Below are positions 34,295-42,915 of a stretch of 64,000 nt of DNA, in pieces (positions within the stretch are counted from its first letter, which is position 1; the number at the start of each line of letters is the position of its first letter). Made by a program: the position numbers and the translations under genes. This DNA comes from Bordetella genomosp. 13 (GTDB lineage Bacteria; Pseudomonadota; Gammaproteobacteria; Burkholderiales; Burkholderiaceae_B), in assembly GCF_002119665.1 (NCBI RefSeq), contig NZ_CP021111.1, forward strand, positions 4,092,001 through 4,156,000. Reading direction: 5' to 3'. The notes under the pieces are model-generated. The model was not told the DNA's origin. It saw only the letters and a list, made by a program, of their open reading frames with translations, and did not search any database.

Positions 34295-36483
34295 GGCACG
34301 GCCTCGTTGCCCGCGCCATCGTCGGCGCCGGTGGCCACCGCGCCGGGCTCGGCCGCAGCGGCATCGTCCAGCAGGTCGTCGGGCAAGGCCGCATCCTGCA
34401 AGGCCGACGAGCTGGTGAACTCCCACCACTGCGTGGCCTCGCTGTAGCTCTGGCGCATGTACCCGGCCAGTTGCTGCAGGTCCGCCGGCATCACTTCATC
34501 CGGGTCCGGCGCCGGCAGCGGCATACGCACCTTCCAGAGCTGGCCGCCCTGCAGCAGCGCGAAGCACTGGCCCTTGGGCAGGCCGACGACGTGTGACGGC
34601 TCGATCATCGGCACGCTGGCCATGCTGATGCGGTCCTGGGTGTTCGACGTGAAATCCGTCGCGCCGCGGATGTCTGAGCTGTCCGTCGCGCCCGAGACGA
34701 TGGTGGTTGTATAGACCTCGACCTTCGGCAACTGCCTCGTCAGCAGTTCCGCGGTGGCCGTCTCGCGCACGCGCAACATGAATAAATTGTTGAAATTCCC
34801 GATCACTTGGCCGGCCTTCGCGCGATTTCCGATGCGGGCCTCGATGTCCGAGAGCGTCTGCGTGTACGCCGTGACTTGCAGGCCGGCACCGCCGCCCTTG
34901 TTGATGAGCGGGATGAATTCATCGCCCATCAGTTCATTGAATTCGTCCGCGTGCACGTTGATCGGCACGCGAGCGCCAGCCACTGCGCCGGGCAGGCCAT
35001 CGTCGATTCCGTGCTTGTAGATGTGTCCGGCCACCGAAACCAGGTCAGAGAACATCGAATTGCCGACCGCTGCGGCGACCTCGGCGTCAGACAACGCATC
35101 CAGACCCACATAGACGATGGCCCGCTTTCGGATGACCTGCATCCAGTCGAAGATCGGGCGCGGGTCGGCCAGGTCGGAGTAGTTCGGCGCCAGGAGCTGG
35201 GCGATCTTGCCGCTCGTGAGCTTTTCCAGCAGCGGCAGCAGCGATGCAACGATCTTGTCGAAGTAGGTCTTGTCGTAGCGCACCGCCGAGCGCAGGCCAT
35301 CGAGCACAGGGTCGTAGTTGCGCGCCTGGGAGAGGTATTGCTCCAGCGCCACCACACGCTTCTCGCGCCCGATCATGTTCCTTGGGATGTTCTTCTCGTT
35401 GAGCTTGGCCTCGATCTGGACGATCACCTCCCAGGCCTTGGGCTCCGTCTTGGCAAAGTAGTGCTGGGCGTACTCAATGAACAGCGCGTCGATGTTGATG
35501 ACGTGGCGCTGGATCAGCATGTAGTCCGGGCGCTGCCCCAGTTCCACCAGGGCGCGGGCGATGATGTTCACGAAGCGCCATGCGAACTCGCGGAACGCCG
35601 CGCTGTTGCCTTCGCCGGAGAGCTGCCCCGCGATGCGTGTCGCCACTTCCGAGATCCGACCGAAGCGGCCCACGGCGTTGTAGCGGGCGCTGATTTCCGG
35701 CCAGCCCAAGTGGAAGATGTAGAACTCGCCTTCGCGGCCAGCGCGCTGGGCTTCGACGTACATCCGTTTCAAGAGATCGGCATCCCCCTTGGGGTCGATG
35801 ACGATGACGACCTCATGCTCGCCGGCAGCATTCCTGCGACGGATGTCCTGCGTGACGAACAACTCGGCCAGGCGCGTCTTGCCCACCCGCGTGGTGCCCA
35901 GCACCAGCGAGTGCCCGACGCGCTCGCCCAGCGGCAGGCTGACGTCCACTTCGTCGGGCTCGATGCCGTGCAGCCTTGGCAGGCCGCCGACAGGCGGCAA
36001 CGGGCGCACGGGGTTGAAAGGCGCGTCCCAGCCGGTGAGCTTCGGCAGGCGCGAGAGCGGCAATGGCGCGAACTCCAGCCGTTCCTCCAGGCGCCTGGTC
36101 AGCCGGTAGGCCGGCGTCGGCTCGACGTAGCGGCGGAACTCGGGCCGGTACGTCTGCATCAGCCGATGCGTGTGCTTCTGCTCCCAGAGAAAGCCGCGCC
36201 CCACGAATAGGCGCTGCTGGCTGACCGGCACGTCCTTGCTGGTCATCACGTAACGCGGCAGACGGCGGATGTTGCGCCGGTAGCGCAGGATGATGCGGGC
36301 ATCGCGGTAGCGGATCGCGCCGTAGGCGCCGAACGCCAAGGCGCTGCCGATGCCCATGGCCGGGCTCAGCGCGAGCGACCATGGGGCCACCAGGCACAGA
36401 AACGCGGCGCCTGCACACGCCGCGACGGTGTATAGCTCCACCGCTGGGCGTAGCAGAACCTCGACCGGCTGTTTGCCCGACAT
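34291..36483 (-). CDS. traD: T4SS coupling protein TraD, TIGR03743 family
   Basis: A 730-residue VirD4-type ATPase that brings the relaxase-DNA complex to the T4SS channel. Two N-terminal membrane helices (TVAACAGAAFLCLVAPWSLALS), Walker A VLGTTRVGKTRLAE (about residue 190-200), VVIVIDPKGDADLL, and a Walker B-like PINVHADEFNELMG are visible. The C-terminal region (from about 660) is acidic, as in ICE TraD. Full length. The stop overlaps the next gene (ATGA). Confidence 0.93.
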   Translation of the reverse strand: MSGKQPVEVLLRPAVELYTVAACAGAAFLCLVAPWSLALSPAMGIGSALAFGAYGAIRYRDARIILRYRRNIRRLPRYVMTSKDVPVSQQRLFVGRGFLWEQKHTHRLMQTYRPEFRRYVEPTPAYRLTRRLEERLEFAPLPLSRLPKLTGWDAPFNPVRPLPPVGGLPRLHGIEPDEVDVSLPLGERVGHSLVLGTTRVGKTRLAELFVTQDIRRRNAAGEHEVVIVIDPKGDADLLKRMYVEAQRAGREGEFYIFHLGWPEISARYNAVGRFGRISEVATRIAGQLSGEGNSAAFREFAWRFVNIIARALVELGQRPDYMLIQRHVINIDALFIEYAQHYFAKTEPKAWEVIVQIEAKLNEKNIPRNMIGREKRVVALEQYLSQARNYDPVLDGLRSAVRYDKTYFDKIVASLLPLLEKLTSGKIAQLLAPNYSDLADPRPIFDWMQVIRKRAIVYVGLDALSDAEVAAAVGNSMFSDLVSVAGHIYKHGIDDGLPGAVAGARVPINVHADEFNELMGDEFIPLINKGGGAGLQVTAYTQTLSDIEARIGNRAKAGQVIGNFNNLFMLRVRETATAELLTRQLPKVEVYTTTIVSGATDSSDIRGATDFTSNTQDRISMASVPMIEPSHVVGLPKGQCFALLQGGQLWKVRMPLPAPDPDEVMPADLQQLAGYMRQSYSEATQWWEFTSSSALQDAALPDDLLDDAAAAEPGAVATGADDGAGNEAVP

Positions 36484-36487
36484 GGCT

Positions 36488-37036
36488 TCATTGCTCGATG
36501 CCGGTGGCCGTGATCAGCGCCGGGTAGTGCCGCAGGCCCAGGCGATCGGCCAGGTCGTCGCCGGCCACGGGCGCGAGCGGCACGCCCGGCACCAGGGCGC
36601 GCAGCCGCGCCAGGCCCTGCGCGGTCTCGACGTTGACGACCAGGCCGACCGCGCCACGTTCGCGCAAAGCGGCGGCGCGGCGCTGCAACCAGGCCCGGGA
36701 AGCCTCGTCGTCGCCGATGACCACGAACGGCCGCAGGCCGGGCGCTTCGATCACCCGTCGCGCGACGGTGCCGGGCGTGAGCTTGGCGCTGCGCACCGGC
36801 AGCATCGCGGCTTCGTCCGCCCGTGTGGCAGGAACCTGGGGCGTCGGGATGGACGGCCGCGCCGGTGCGTTGGCGCGCGGCTGGAGATTCAGGGCTTCGT
36901 AGTACGGCAATGCCGACGTGCCGCCACGGTCCTCGACAACGATCAGTGGCTCGCCGGCACGCGAGGCCAGCGGCAGGCCTGACAGCAGCATGAGTAGGCC
37001 CGTGAACGCGAGATGGGCGGGATGGGGTTTCGTCAT
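36488..37036 (-). CDS. integrating conjugative element protein, TIGR03765 family
   Basis: A 182-residue exported protein with a signal peptide (LAFTGLLMLLSGLPLASRAGEP) and a later segment GLRPFVVIGDDEASRAWLQ. It sits between the lytic transglycosylase gene, whose stop overlaps its ATG, and TraD, in the order normal for this ICE class. Function unknown. Confidence 0.83.
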   Translation of the reverse strand: MTKPHPAHLAFTGLLMLLSGLPLASRAGEPLIVVEDRGGTSALPYYEALNLQPRANAPARPSIPTPQVPATRADEAAMLPVRSAKLTPGTVARRVIEAPGLRPFVVIGDDEASRAWLQRRAAALRERGAVGLVVNVETAQGLARLRALVPGVPLAPVAGDDLADRLGLRHYPALITATGIEQ

Positions 37037-37602
37037 GGGGAGGTCTCCTGGCGCGCCGCGAGGACCGCGGCGGCTGGTCGCGTGCCCTGCACGCGGGCAA
37101 GGTGGCGCGACACGCTGCGCCGATAGCGGGCGGCGGGCTCGCCGCCTGCGGGGCGGTGGTAGCGGCCGATCGCCAGCAGCCAGTCCTCGCCGGGGGTGTG
37201 CTGCTCCTTCAGGATCTCGGCGGCAACGGCCAGGTTGCGATACGGATCCAGCAGGTCGCACGCGCCGGTAAAGCGGTGCTTGTGGTAGCCGAGGTTGATC
37301 TGGCCCAGGCCCGCATCAATGCGCGTGTGCGGCGTGGCGCGCATCGCCTGCTGCAGGCCAGCGCAGGCGTCGGCGCGCGTGGCGAAGCGGCGCGACTGGC
37401 CGGCGACGTTGAGGGACCACGGCCACGGCACCAGGCGCCCGTTGCGCCGGATGCCGCTCTCCTGCAAGGCCACGGCGTAGAGCACGGTCGAGGGGATGCC
37501 TGCGCGCTGGGCGGCAAGCTGGTAAGCCGGTGGCGGAACCTCCTGGGCCAGGGCGGCAACGGCATACAGGCCGGCAGTGAGCACCAGTGCGCGCAGGGGC
37601 AT
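37033..37602 (-). CDS. lytic transglycosylase-like protein (SLT fold)
   Basis: A periplasmic cell-wall hydrolase that would open the peptidoglycan for the T4SS. The signal peptide is MPLRALVLTAGLYAVAALAQ. The catalytic glutamate is in VLYAVALQESGIRRNG, followed by DAGLGQINLGYHKHRF and LLAIGRYHRP, standard SLT landmarks. The start may be the ATG at 37602, used here, or 21 bases upstream. I see no decisive ribosome-binding site. 189 residues. Overlaps the next gene by four bases. Confidence 0.86.
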   Translation of the reverse strand: MPLRALVLTAGLYAVAALAQEVPPPAYQLAAQRAGIPSTVLYAVALQESGIRRNGRLVPWPWSLNVAGQSRRFATRADACAGLQQAMRATPHTRIDAGLGQINLGYHKHRFTGACDLLDPYRNLAVAAEILKEQHTPGEDWLLAIGRYHRPAGGEPAARYRRSVSRHLARVQGTRPAAAVLAARQETSP

Positions 37603-37604
37603 GG

Positions 37605-38342
37605 CTACGGCTGGCGCTGCCATTGGCCGTTCACTTCGCGCACGGCGGCGGGCAGATCGCCGGGCAGGCCCAGTGACAGCCAGCGGCCGCCGTCGTGGTT
37701 GAGCGTGATGCTGCCGGCGCGCACGCGCGCCGGGTCGATCTGCGCGCGCTTGGCCCAGTCGCGGATGCGCGCGTCATCCTGGCGGCTGCCCACCATGTAC
37801 AGGTCGAACTCCGCGCCCGAGGATTGCAGGCGCTGCACGAGCTGTCCGCAGGCTGCGCAGCCGTCCTTGACGAACACCGCCATGCGGCCGCTGCCGCGCA
37901 AGGGACTGCTGGATGGGCCGGCGCCCGGCTTGTCGTCGGGCAGGTTCACGCGCTGCATCCCCGGATTCAGGCGCTGCCAGGCCTCGTCGTAGGCGCGCTG
38001 GTAGGCGAGCAGCTTCTCGACGCGGCGCGCTTCCACCTGCACCTGCAGTTCCGCATAGCGGCGCCGTTCTTCGTCCGTGCGAGCTTCGATGCCCAGGGCG
38101 GACAGCGGGTCCAGGTTGGGCGAGTAGATACCCAGCGGCCCATCCATCAGCTCGCGGTAGCGTGCCCATTCTTGTGGCTGCAAGCCCCATTCGGTTGCCA
38201 CCCGGTCGTCCAGCACGCGGGCGGCCAGCGGGCGCTCCTGGCTCTGTGCGTTGCGCGCCGAGGTCGTTGCGGGCTGCTGCGCCCAGGCGGGCCATTGCGA
38301 CGACGCCACCAGGACCGCGAAAAGGAGGATCGACGGCTTCAT
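37605..38342 (-). CDS. integrating conjugative element protein, TIGR03759 family
   Basis: A 245-residue exported protein with a signal peptide ending SSQWPAWAQ, a helical middle (RTDEERRRYAELQVQVEARRVEKLLAYQRAY region) and a thioredoxin-like C-terminal part with the motif VKDGCAACGQLVQRLQ, a CxxC pair. This fits TIGR03759, which is always near PilL and the transglycosylase gene. Redox activity is possible but unproven. Confidence 0.84.
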   Translation of the reverse strand: MKPSILLFAVLVASSQWPAWAQQPATTSARNAQSQERPLAARVLDDRVATEWGLQPQEWARYRELMDGPLGIYSPNLDPLSALGIEARTDEERRRYAELQVQVEARRVEKLLAYQRAYDEAWQRLNPGMQRVNLPDDKPGAGPSSSPLRGSGRMAVFVKDGCAACGQLVQRLQSSGAEFDLYMVGSRQDDARIRDWAKRAQIDPARVRAGSITLNHDGGRWLSLGLPGDLPAAVREVNGQWQRQP

Positions 38343-38354
38343 GGGGTGCTCCGG

Positions 38355-38999
38355 TCAGGGAATCGCCACGCGGCGGGTCTGGTTGCCGGCCTGGAACACT
38401 GCGGTGTTGCCCTCGATCGCCTGCAGGCGCCACGGGCCGACCGCATCCCCGGGCAGCAGCACCTGAAGTTGGGCGGGCGTGAAGTCCCCGATGCTCGGCG
38501 CGACGGACACGCTGCGCTGGCCGGCGCGCAGTTCGGCGCCGACGACGCGGAATGGCAGCGGCGGCAGCTCGGTCTTGGAGGCGGCGGACGTGCGCGATGC
38601 GCGCCGCTGGGCGGGTGCGGTGGCACGCGCGGCGGCTTGGCGCGCCTTGATCTGCTCGACCTCCGCGCGCAGCGCCTGGAGGTCGTCGGCCGCTGCGTAG
38701 CCACTGAGAGATTTCTCGACCTGGGCCGCGCGTGCTTCCAGAATCTGGCGGGTGTCTTTGAGGTCAGCGTCCGTCGCGACGGCCGGGCGCTGCTGGATGG
38801 CCTCGATCGTCTCGGCCAAGCCAGTTGCCTGCGCTTCCAGGCGTTGCAGGCGGGAATCCAGCCGCTCCTGGTCGGCCTGGTCGCTGAGGGCCTGGTAGCC
38901 CAGGGCCGCCAAGACGCTGAGGAAGATCAACCAGAGCCACATCAGGCTCTGCACCACCACGGCGGCGGTCGATCGCTGGGCAGGTTGCGGGGCGTTCAT
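38355..38999 (-). CDS. membrane-anchored coiled-coil ICE protein
   Basis: A 214-residue protein with a single N-terminal transmembrane helix (MWLWLIFLSVLAALGYQALS) and a heptad-rich region (QERLDSRLQRLEAQATGLAETI and DDLQALRAEVEQIKARQAA). The C-terminal part (RVVGAELRAGQRSVSVAP and TPAQLQVLLPGDAVGPWRL) is beta-rich and recalls PilP-type pilus proteins, weakly. The ATG overlaps the PilL gene stop. Conserved at this place in the ICE class, with unknown role. Confidence 0.75.
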   Translation of the reverse strand: MNAPQPAQRSTAAVVVQSLMWLWLIFLSVLAALGYQALSDQADQERLDSRLQRLEAQATGLAETIEAIQQRPAVATDADLKDTRQILEARAAQVEKSLSGYAAADDLQALRAEVEQIKARQAAARATAPAQRRASRTSAASKTELPPLPFRVVGAELRAGQRSVSVAPSIGDFTPAQLQVLLPGDAVGPWRLQAIEGNTAVFQAGNQTRRVAIP

Positions 39000-39595
39000 G
39001 GCTGGCCTCCCGAAACCATGGGTGCCAGCGGGAACGTCTGCACCGCCTCGGTGGCGGGTGGCTCGGATGGGGACTCGGCGACCGCGCGATCGCCGGGCCG
39101 CTCGAAGCAGATTTGCCGTGCGCGGTCATCCGCGTGCAGTTCCCAGGCCGGGCCAGCCAGCGTGAGCAGCGCATCGCGCAAGGTCATGGGGCCGAGGTGC
39201 AGGTGTACCGCCGGCAACGGCAGCGCGTACAGCTCGATCACGGCATGCGCGGTCTGGCACAGGCCATAGCCGCTGCGTTTGAGCACGTGCCGAAGCCCAT
39301 CCCCGACCGTGGCGCGGGCATCCTCGGGCATGGACACGTCGATGGTCTGCAACAACAGGTCGCGCTGCGCCGCCATGGGTGCCAGTTCGACCAGTGTGTA
39401 GCGGGCGTAGCGCACGACCGGGATGTACTCGGAAGCCTCGGGTTCAGGCGCGGCCAAGACTTCCGCGATGGTGTCGGGCGCGACCGGCGCAGTCGTCGTC
39501 GCGCAGCCACCGGCCAGCACCGACCACAGCAGGCCGAGAAATCCCGCCAGAAGGCGGCGTTCGGGATAGTGAAACCACGGTGGAGAGGGGCACAT
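38996..39595 (-). CDS. pilL: PilL-type protein, PFGI-1 class, TIGR03748 family
   Basis: A 199-residue lipoprotein-like protein: the signal ends LLWSVLAGGC, then EYIPVVRYARYTLVELAPM and a long C-terminal domain with PEDARATVGDGLRHVLKRSGYGLC. It matches the N-terminal domain of secretin-like PilL, which in this ICE class is encoded as a short separate protein. First gene of the second transfer block. Confidence 0.86.
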   Translation of the reverse strand: MCPSPPWFHYPERRLLAGFLGLLWSVLAGGCATTTAPVAPDTIAEVLAAPEPEASEYIPVVRYARYTLVELAPMAAQRDLLLQTIDVSMPEDARATVGDGLRHVLKRSGYGLCQTAHAVIELYALPLPAVHLHLGPMTLRDALLTLAGPAWELHADDRARQICFERPGDRAVAESPSEPPATEAVQTFPLAPMVSGGQP

Positions 39596-39696
39596 AGCTC
39601 GGCGTCCTGAAACATCCAGCCCTCACCATCGCCGCTCAGGCCGCGAGCGGCAGCAAACAATGCGAACCAGGCAGCGTCCGATTTACCGGGAGCGGC

Positions 39697-39721
39697 AAAA
39701 AAAACGGCCCCGAAGGGCCGT
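39697..39721 (-). terminator. Rho-independent terminator after the SNF2 gene
   Basis: On the minus strand ACGGCCC / GGGCCGT with a four-base TTCG loop is followed by at least seven T. It lies 13 bases beyond the helicase stop. Confidence 0.85.
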
Positions 39722-39733
39722 AAGTGGAACGTG

Positions 39734-42013
39734 TCATGCGGCGACAAGCTGCCGGGCCAGTGCGACCTCGACGGAATCACCGTCCTGGTTCAGGACATCG
39801 AGCCCGGATTCGGGCACGTCGCCCGAGGTGGACTGCGAGACCATGATCTTCTTGGCCATCAGCTCCAGGCAGGTCATCTGCGAGGAACCGGCGTAGCCGA
39901 GGTAGATCACACGCACGGGCTGCTTCTGCCCGATGCGCCAGGAGCGGCGTGCCGCCTGCTGGAGCGAGTACACGTTGTAGCCCGACTGCATGAACACGAT
40001 CGTCGGGAACTCCAACAGGTCCAGCCCCGTCTTGACCAACTCGGGGTTGGTGATGAGCACGTCGATGCCACGGTCCAGTTGCTCGGCGATCCAGTCTTCG
40101 CGGCGGCTGGCATCCACGCTCGCGCGCAGCACCGCCACCTTGAAGCCTTCCTGCTCCAGCAACACCTTCAGGCGCGACGTGGTGTCGCGCGTGCCGGTAT
40201 AGACCGTGTAGGCCAGGACCTTGCGGCCCTGCGCCTTCTCCTCTTTGCAGATGTCGATCAGCTCACGCTCCTTGGGGCTGATCTCGAACTCGTTGAACTG
40301 AGCCGGGACAAACGCCAAGGTGTTGCGCGTGCGCGGATGCACCACGGTCTCCGACCGGAAGCAGCAATCCGGCCAGGCCAGCAGCACGTTGAGGACCACA
40401 CCCAGCAAGGTCGTATCGCGTCGCGCCAGAGCCTGTTTCAGCTCCGCGGTCAGCCGACCCGCCAGATCGCGGTAGGCCGCGGCTTGCGCCGTGTCCATCG
40501 CGACTTCACGGAACTCCTCGTCATACGGCGGCAGGACGTTGCCACCGATGTCCTTGAGCTTGAGAAAGATCGTGAACGGCAGGATGCAGCGCAGCACGCC
40601 CTTGGGGCCAAACCCCGGGGCCTTGACCGTGCGCACCGATACCTTGGTGCCCTTGGCCGTCTTGTGCGCCGTGCCGGTGCTCTCGGAGTAGATGTCCTTC
40701 AACACCCCGTGATCGCGCATGAACGCCATCGCAGCCGAGGTCATGCTGCCGCTCGTGGTCGGGCGGTAGCCGTCTTCGATCATCCGCCCCGGAAGGGCTC
40801 GGAACAGCAGGTGGAACAGGTCGTCCCCGTAGCCGCCCATCAACGTGCCGGTCAGCAGCAAGGTCTTGCGAGCCTTCGCCGCCAGCACGCCCATGGCCTG
40901 GCCCTGGGCACTGCCCCCGTTCTTGTACTCATGTGCCTCATCGGCGATGAGCAGGTCGAACGTGCCTTGCGGCAGGTAGCGTTTGATGAACTCGGACGGC
41001 TGATAGCCGCCCTCGCCAAAGCCGAACTCCATGTTGGCCATCGCACGTTCCATGCGCGTGGCCTGACGGTCGGAAAACACCAGCTCGCCGTTGCCATCCA
41101 TGAGGTTGATGAACTCATGGATGTTGTCGCCGAGCATCGACGCCAGGAACCCGTCACCGAACTTTTGCATCAGCTTCTGCGCGGTGACCTCTCCGATGGT
41201 CGGTATGCGCTTTAAGGCTTTGAGCACGGCCGAGGACTGGTCGCTGCCGGACAGACTGCGCGGGCGGATCAGTGTCCACAGGGGCGCGGCGCAGTGGCCG
41301 CACTTCCTGCGGCACTCCTCGGCTTGGAGCGCGATCGGGTTGACCGGCTCGCCGTCGAGGTCGGTGATGACCGTGCCGCAGTCCGGGCAGGCCGCCACGT
41401 CGCCGTGGCGGGTGCGCCGCGTGGTGAAGACAGGCTTCCAGTGAAAGCCCATCCGCATCCTGACGCGCCCCAGGACGAAGAACTCCTGGCCCGTGGGCTG
41501 CACGCCCAACTGCTCGCGCAGCTTGATGAGCTTGACGAGCGTATCCGGCCCGTTGAGTACCCACACCTTGGCACCGGCCACCGTCTCCTGGATCTCGCGC
41601 CGCCACTTGTAAACCAGGTGGGGCGGCGACAGCACCAGAGTGCGGCGATAGCCTTCGGCGTTGAGCACGGCGGCCGTGGCAATGCCGACGGTCGTCTTGC
41701 CGCAGCCCATCTCGCCATTGACGATCGCAGCACGTTCGCCACGGTCGATCAGCAGCTCGGCGGCGGCGTGGACGACTTCGGCCTGGGCTGGGAACAGCTT
41801 GCGCTTGAGGCTGGCGACCACCAGTTGCCGGTGCGCCTGCGGTTGGCCGGTATAGACCGGCGGATTAGCGCTGTTGAGGGCGTCGAGTAGTTCGTCGCCG
41901 AACTCGCCGACAAAATCCTGAAGGCTCAGGGTCAGAGGGGAAGATTCCGCGTCGAGCAGTTCGCCCTGTACGGGCGCGGATTCAGCGGCAGTGGTTTCGA
42001 GATCGAGGGACAT
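39734..42013 (-). CDS. SNF2-superfamily helicase-like ATPase
   Basis: A 759-residue protein with SF2 motifs: I in VNGEMGCGKTTVGIA (about 100), Ia in LVLSPPHLVYKWRRE, II as LLIADEAHEYKNGG (about 355), III in LLLTGTLMGGYGDD, and V/VI as LVKTGLDLLEFPTIVF and QQAARRSWRIGQKQPVRVIYL. A cysteine cluster (ACPDCGTVI and CGHCAAP, about 205-240) between motifs Ia and II may bind zinc. Common in PFGI-1-type ICEs. Role in the element is unknown. Last gene of the accessory operon, with its own terminator. Confidence 0.88.
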   Translation of the reverse strand: MSLDLETTAAESAPVQGELLDAESSPLTLSLQDFVGEFGDELLDALNSANPPVYTGQPQAHRQLVVASLKRKLFPAQAEVVHAAAELLIDRGERAAIVNGEMGCGKTTVGIATAAVLNAEGYRRTLVLSPPHLVYKWRREIQETVAGAKVWVLNGPDTLVKLIKLREQLGVQPTGQEFFVLGRVRMRMGFHWKPVFTTRRTRHGDVAACPDCGTVITDLDGEPVNPIALQAEECRRKCGHCAAPLWTLIRPRSLSGSDQSSAVLKALKRIPTIGEVTAQKLMQKFGDGFLASMLGDNIHEFINLMDGNGELVFSDRQATRMERAMANMEFGFGEGGYQPSEFIKRYLPQGTFDLLIADEAHEYKNGGSAQGQAMGVLAAKARKTLLLTGTLMGGYGDDLFHLLFRALPGRMIEDGYRPTTSGSMTSAAMAFMRDHGVLKDIYSESTGTAHKTAKGTKVSVRTVKAPGFGPKGVLRCILPFTIFLKLKDIGGNVLPPYDEEFREVAMDTAQAAAYRDLAGRLTAELKQALARRDTTLLGVVLNVLLAWPDCCFRSETVVHPRTRNTLAFVPAQFNEFEISPKERELIDICKEEKAQGRKVLAYTVYTGTRDTTSRLKVLLEQEGFKVAVLRASVDASRREDWIAEQLDRGIDVLITNPELVKTGLDLLEFPTIVFMQSGYNVYSLQQAARRSWRIGQKQPVRVIYLGYAGSSQMTCLELMAKKIMVSQSTSGDVPESGLDVLNQDGDSVEVALARQLVAA

Positions 42014-42034
42014 GGTGATGCTCCAAAGAAAAAT

Positions 42035-42073
42035 GGGGCATGCACCACCCCCAGCGGGGCAATGGCATGCCCC
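42035..42073 (-). promoter_or_regulatory. leader hairpin of the SNF2 gene
   Basis: A perfect 9-bp inverted repeat, GGGGCATGC (42035-42043) and GCATGCCCC (42065-42073), with CCACC/GGTGG at its shoulders. It lies 22 bases before the helicase start, between gene and ribosome-binding region. It is one of the recurrent GC-rich leader hairpins of this region. Confidence 0.6.
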
Positions 42074-42149
42074 GTGGTGGGAAGAGAATCGACGCGTGGC
42101 TGAGGGTGGTTGAAGGTGCTGGCCTGGGCGGCCCGCAGGTGAACCGTGC

Positions 42150-42455
42150 TCAGTCTTCGGACGGAAGCACGATGACGGTTGCGCAGCGCTGCGAATCGGT
42201 GACGATGCGAATGGCGAGCCCCGGATGGATCACGTAGTGCGATTCCAGCGACGCGCCCGATTGAAGCGCGCTGCTGTTCGTCTGCCATTGCTGGATGTTG
42301 ACGTCGCCCCAGTCGCCACGGGTGTGGCGCCTGAAGTACGGGATCGGGTCCAGGCGACCCGCGCGGACCAGGCGGTCTACACCTCTGCTGAAGATGAGCG
42401 CCCCGATGGGGAACGCCAGCCGCTGGCAGTAGGTTTCGATGCGATGCGATGCCAT
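42150..42455 (-). CDS. small conserved ICE protein with RHTRGDWGD motif
   Basis: A 101-residue protein with a core GRLDPIPYFRRHTRGDWGDVN, then HPGLAIRIVTDSQRCATVIVLPSED. The next gene encodes a paralogue with the same layout (RRGLIDPLAYVQRHVRGDWGEID and a beta-rich TTVVQLPEERD end). Such proteins occur in plasmid and ICE accessory regions. Their function is not known. An inverted repeat GAGCCAC/GTGGCTC (42479-42512) precedes the gene. Confidence 0.72.
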   Translation of the reverse strand: MASHRIETYCQRLAFPIGALIFSRGVDRLVRAGRLDPIPYFRRHTRGDWGDVNIQQWQTNSSALQSGASLESHYVIHPGLAIRIVTDSQRCATVIVLPSED

Positions 42456-42544
42456 GGGCTCCTCCTTGATGAGTCATTGAGCCACGACACCCCTGCCGGA
42501 GTGAAGTGGCTCCGTCAGGTGGATGAGGATGACGATGTGGGGCC

Positions 42545-42865
42545 TCAGATCAGGTCCCGCTCTTCGGGAAGCTGGACCACCGTGGTCTGGTGGTCCTCGC
42601 TGGTCTTGACGATCAGCGCCAGGTCCGGCGTGATCCTGAACTGCGAGATCATTAGGTTGTCCTGTTGGATCGCCACGTCGTTGGCTTGGCGTGTGGCCTC
42701 ATCGATCTCGCCCCAGTCCCCGCGCACATGGCGCTGGACATAGGCCAAGGGGTCGATCAGGCCTCGCCGGGCCAGCCAATGCACCTTCTCGCTCAACTTC
42801 AACGTACTCGGTGCGAACAACGGTTGCTTGTGCGGCGCAGGCCGCTTGAACGGATTGGGGATCAT
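42545..42865 (-). CDS. small conserved ICE protein, paralogue of the next gene
   Basis: A 106-residue protein from the ATG at 42865, MIPNPFKRPAPHKQPLF, with the shared core LARRGLIDPLAYVQRHVRGDWGE and RITPDLALIVKTSEDHQTTVV. It is about as similar to the downstream 101-residue protein as expected from an old tandem duplication. No known function. Confidence 0.72.
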   Translation of the reverse strand: MIPNPFKRPAPHKQPLFAPSTLKLSEKVHWLARRGLIDPLAYVQRHVRGDWGEIDEATRQANDVAIQQDNLMISQFRITPDLALIVKTSEDHQTTVVQLPEERDLI

Positions 42866-42915
42866 GGTGTTTCTCCTTCGAGTTGGTACAGCAGGACGGC
42901 AGCGCGTCCGGTGGA

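Noticed and set aside
39731..41215. Plus-strand frame opposite the SNF2 helicase
   Set aside because: Shadow frame; helicase motifs read on the minus strand.
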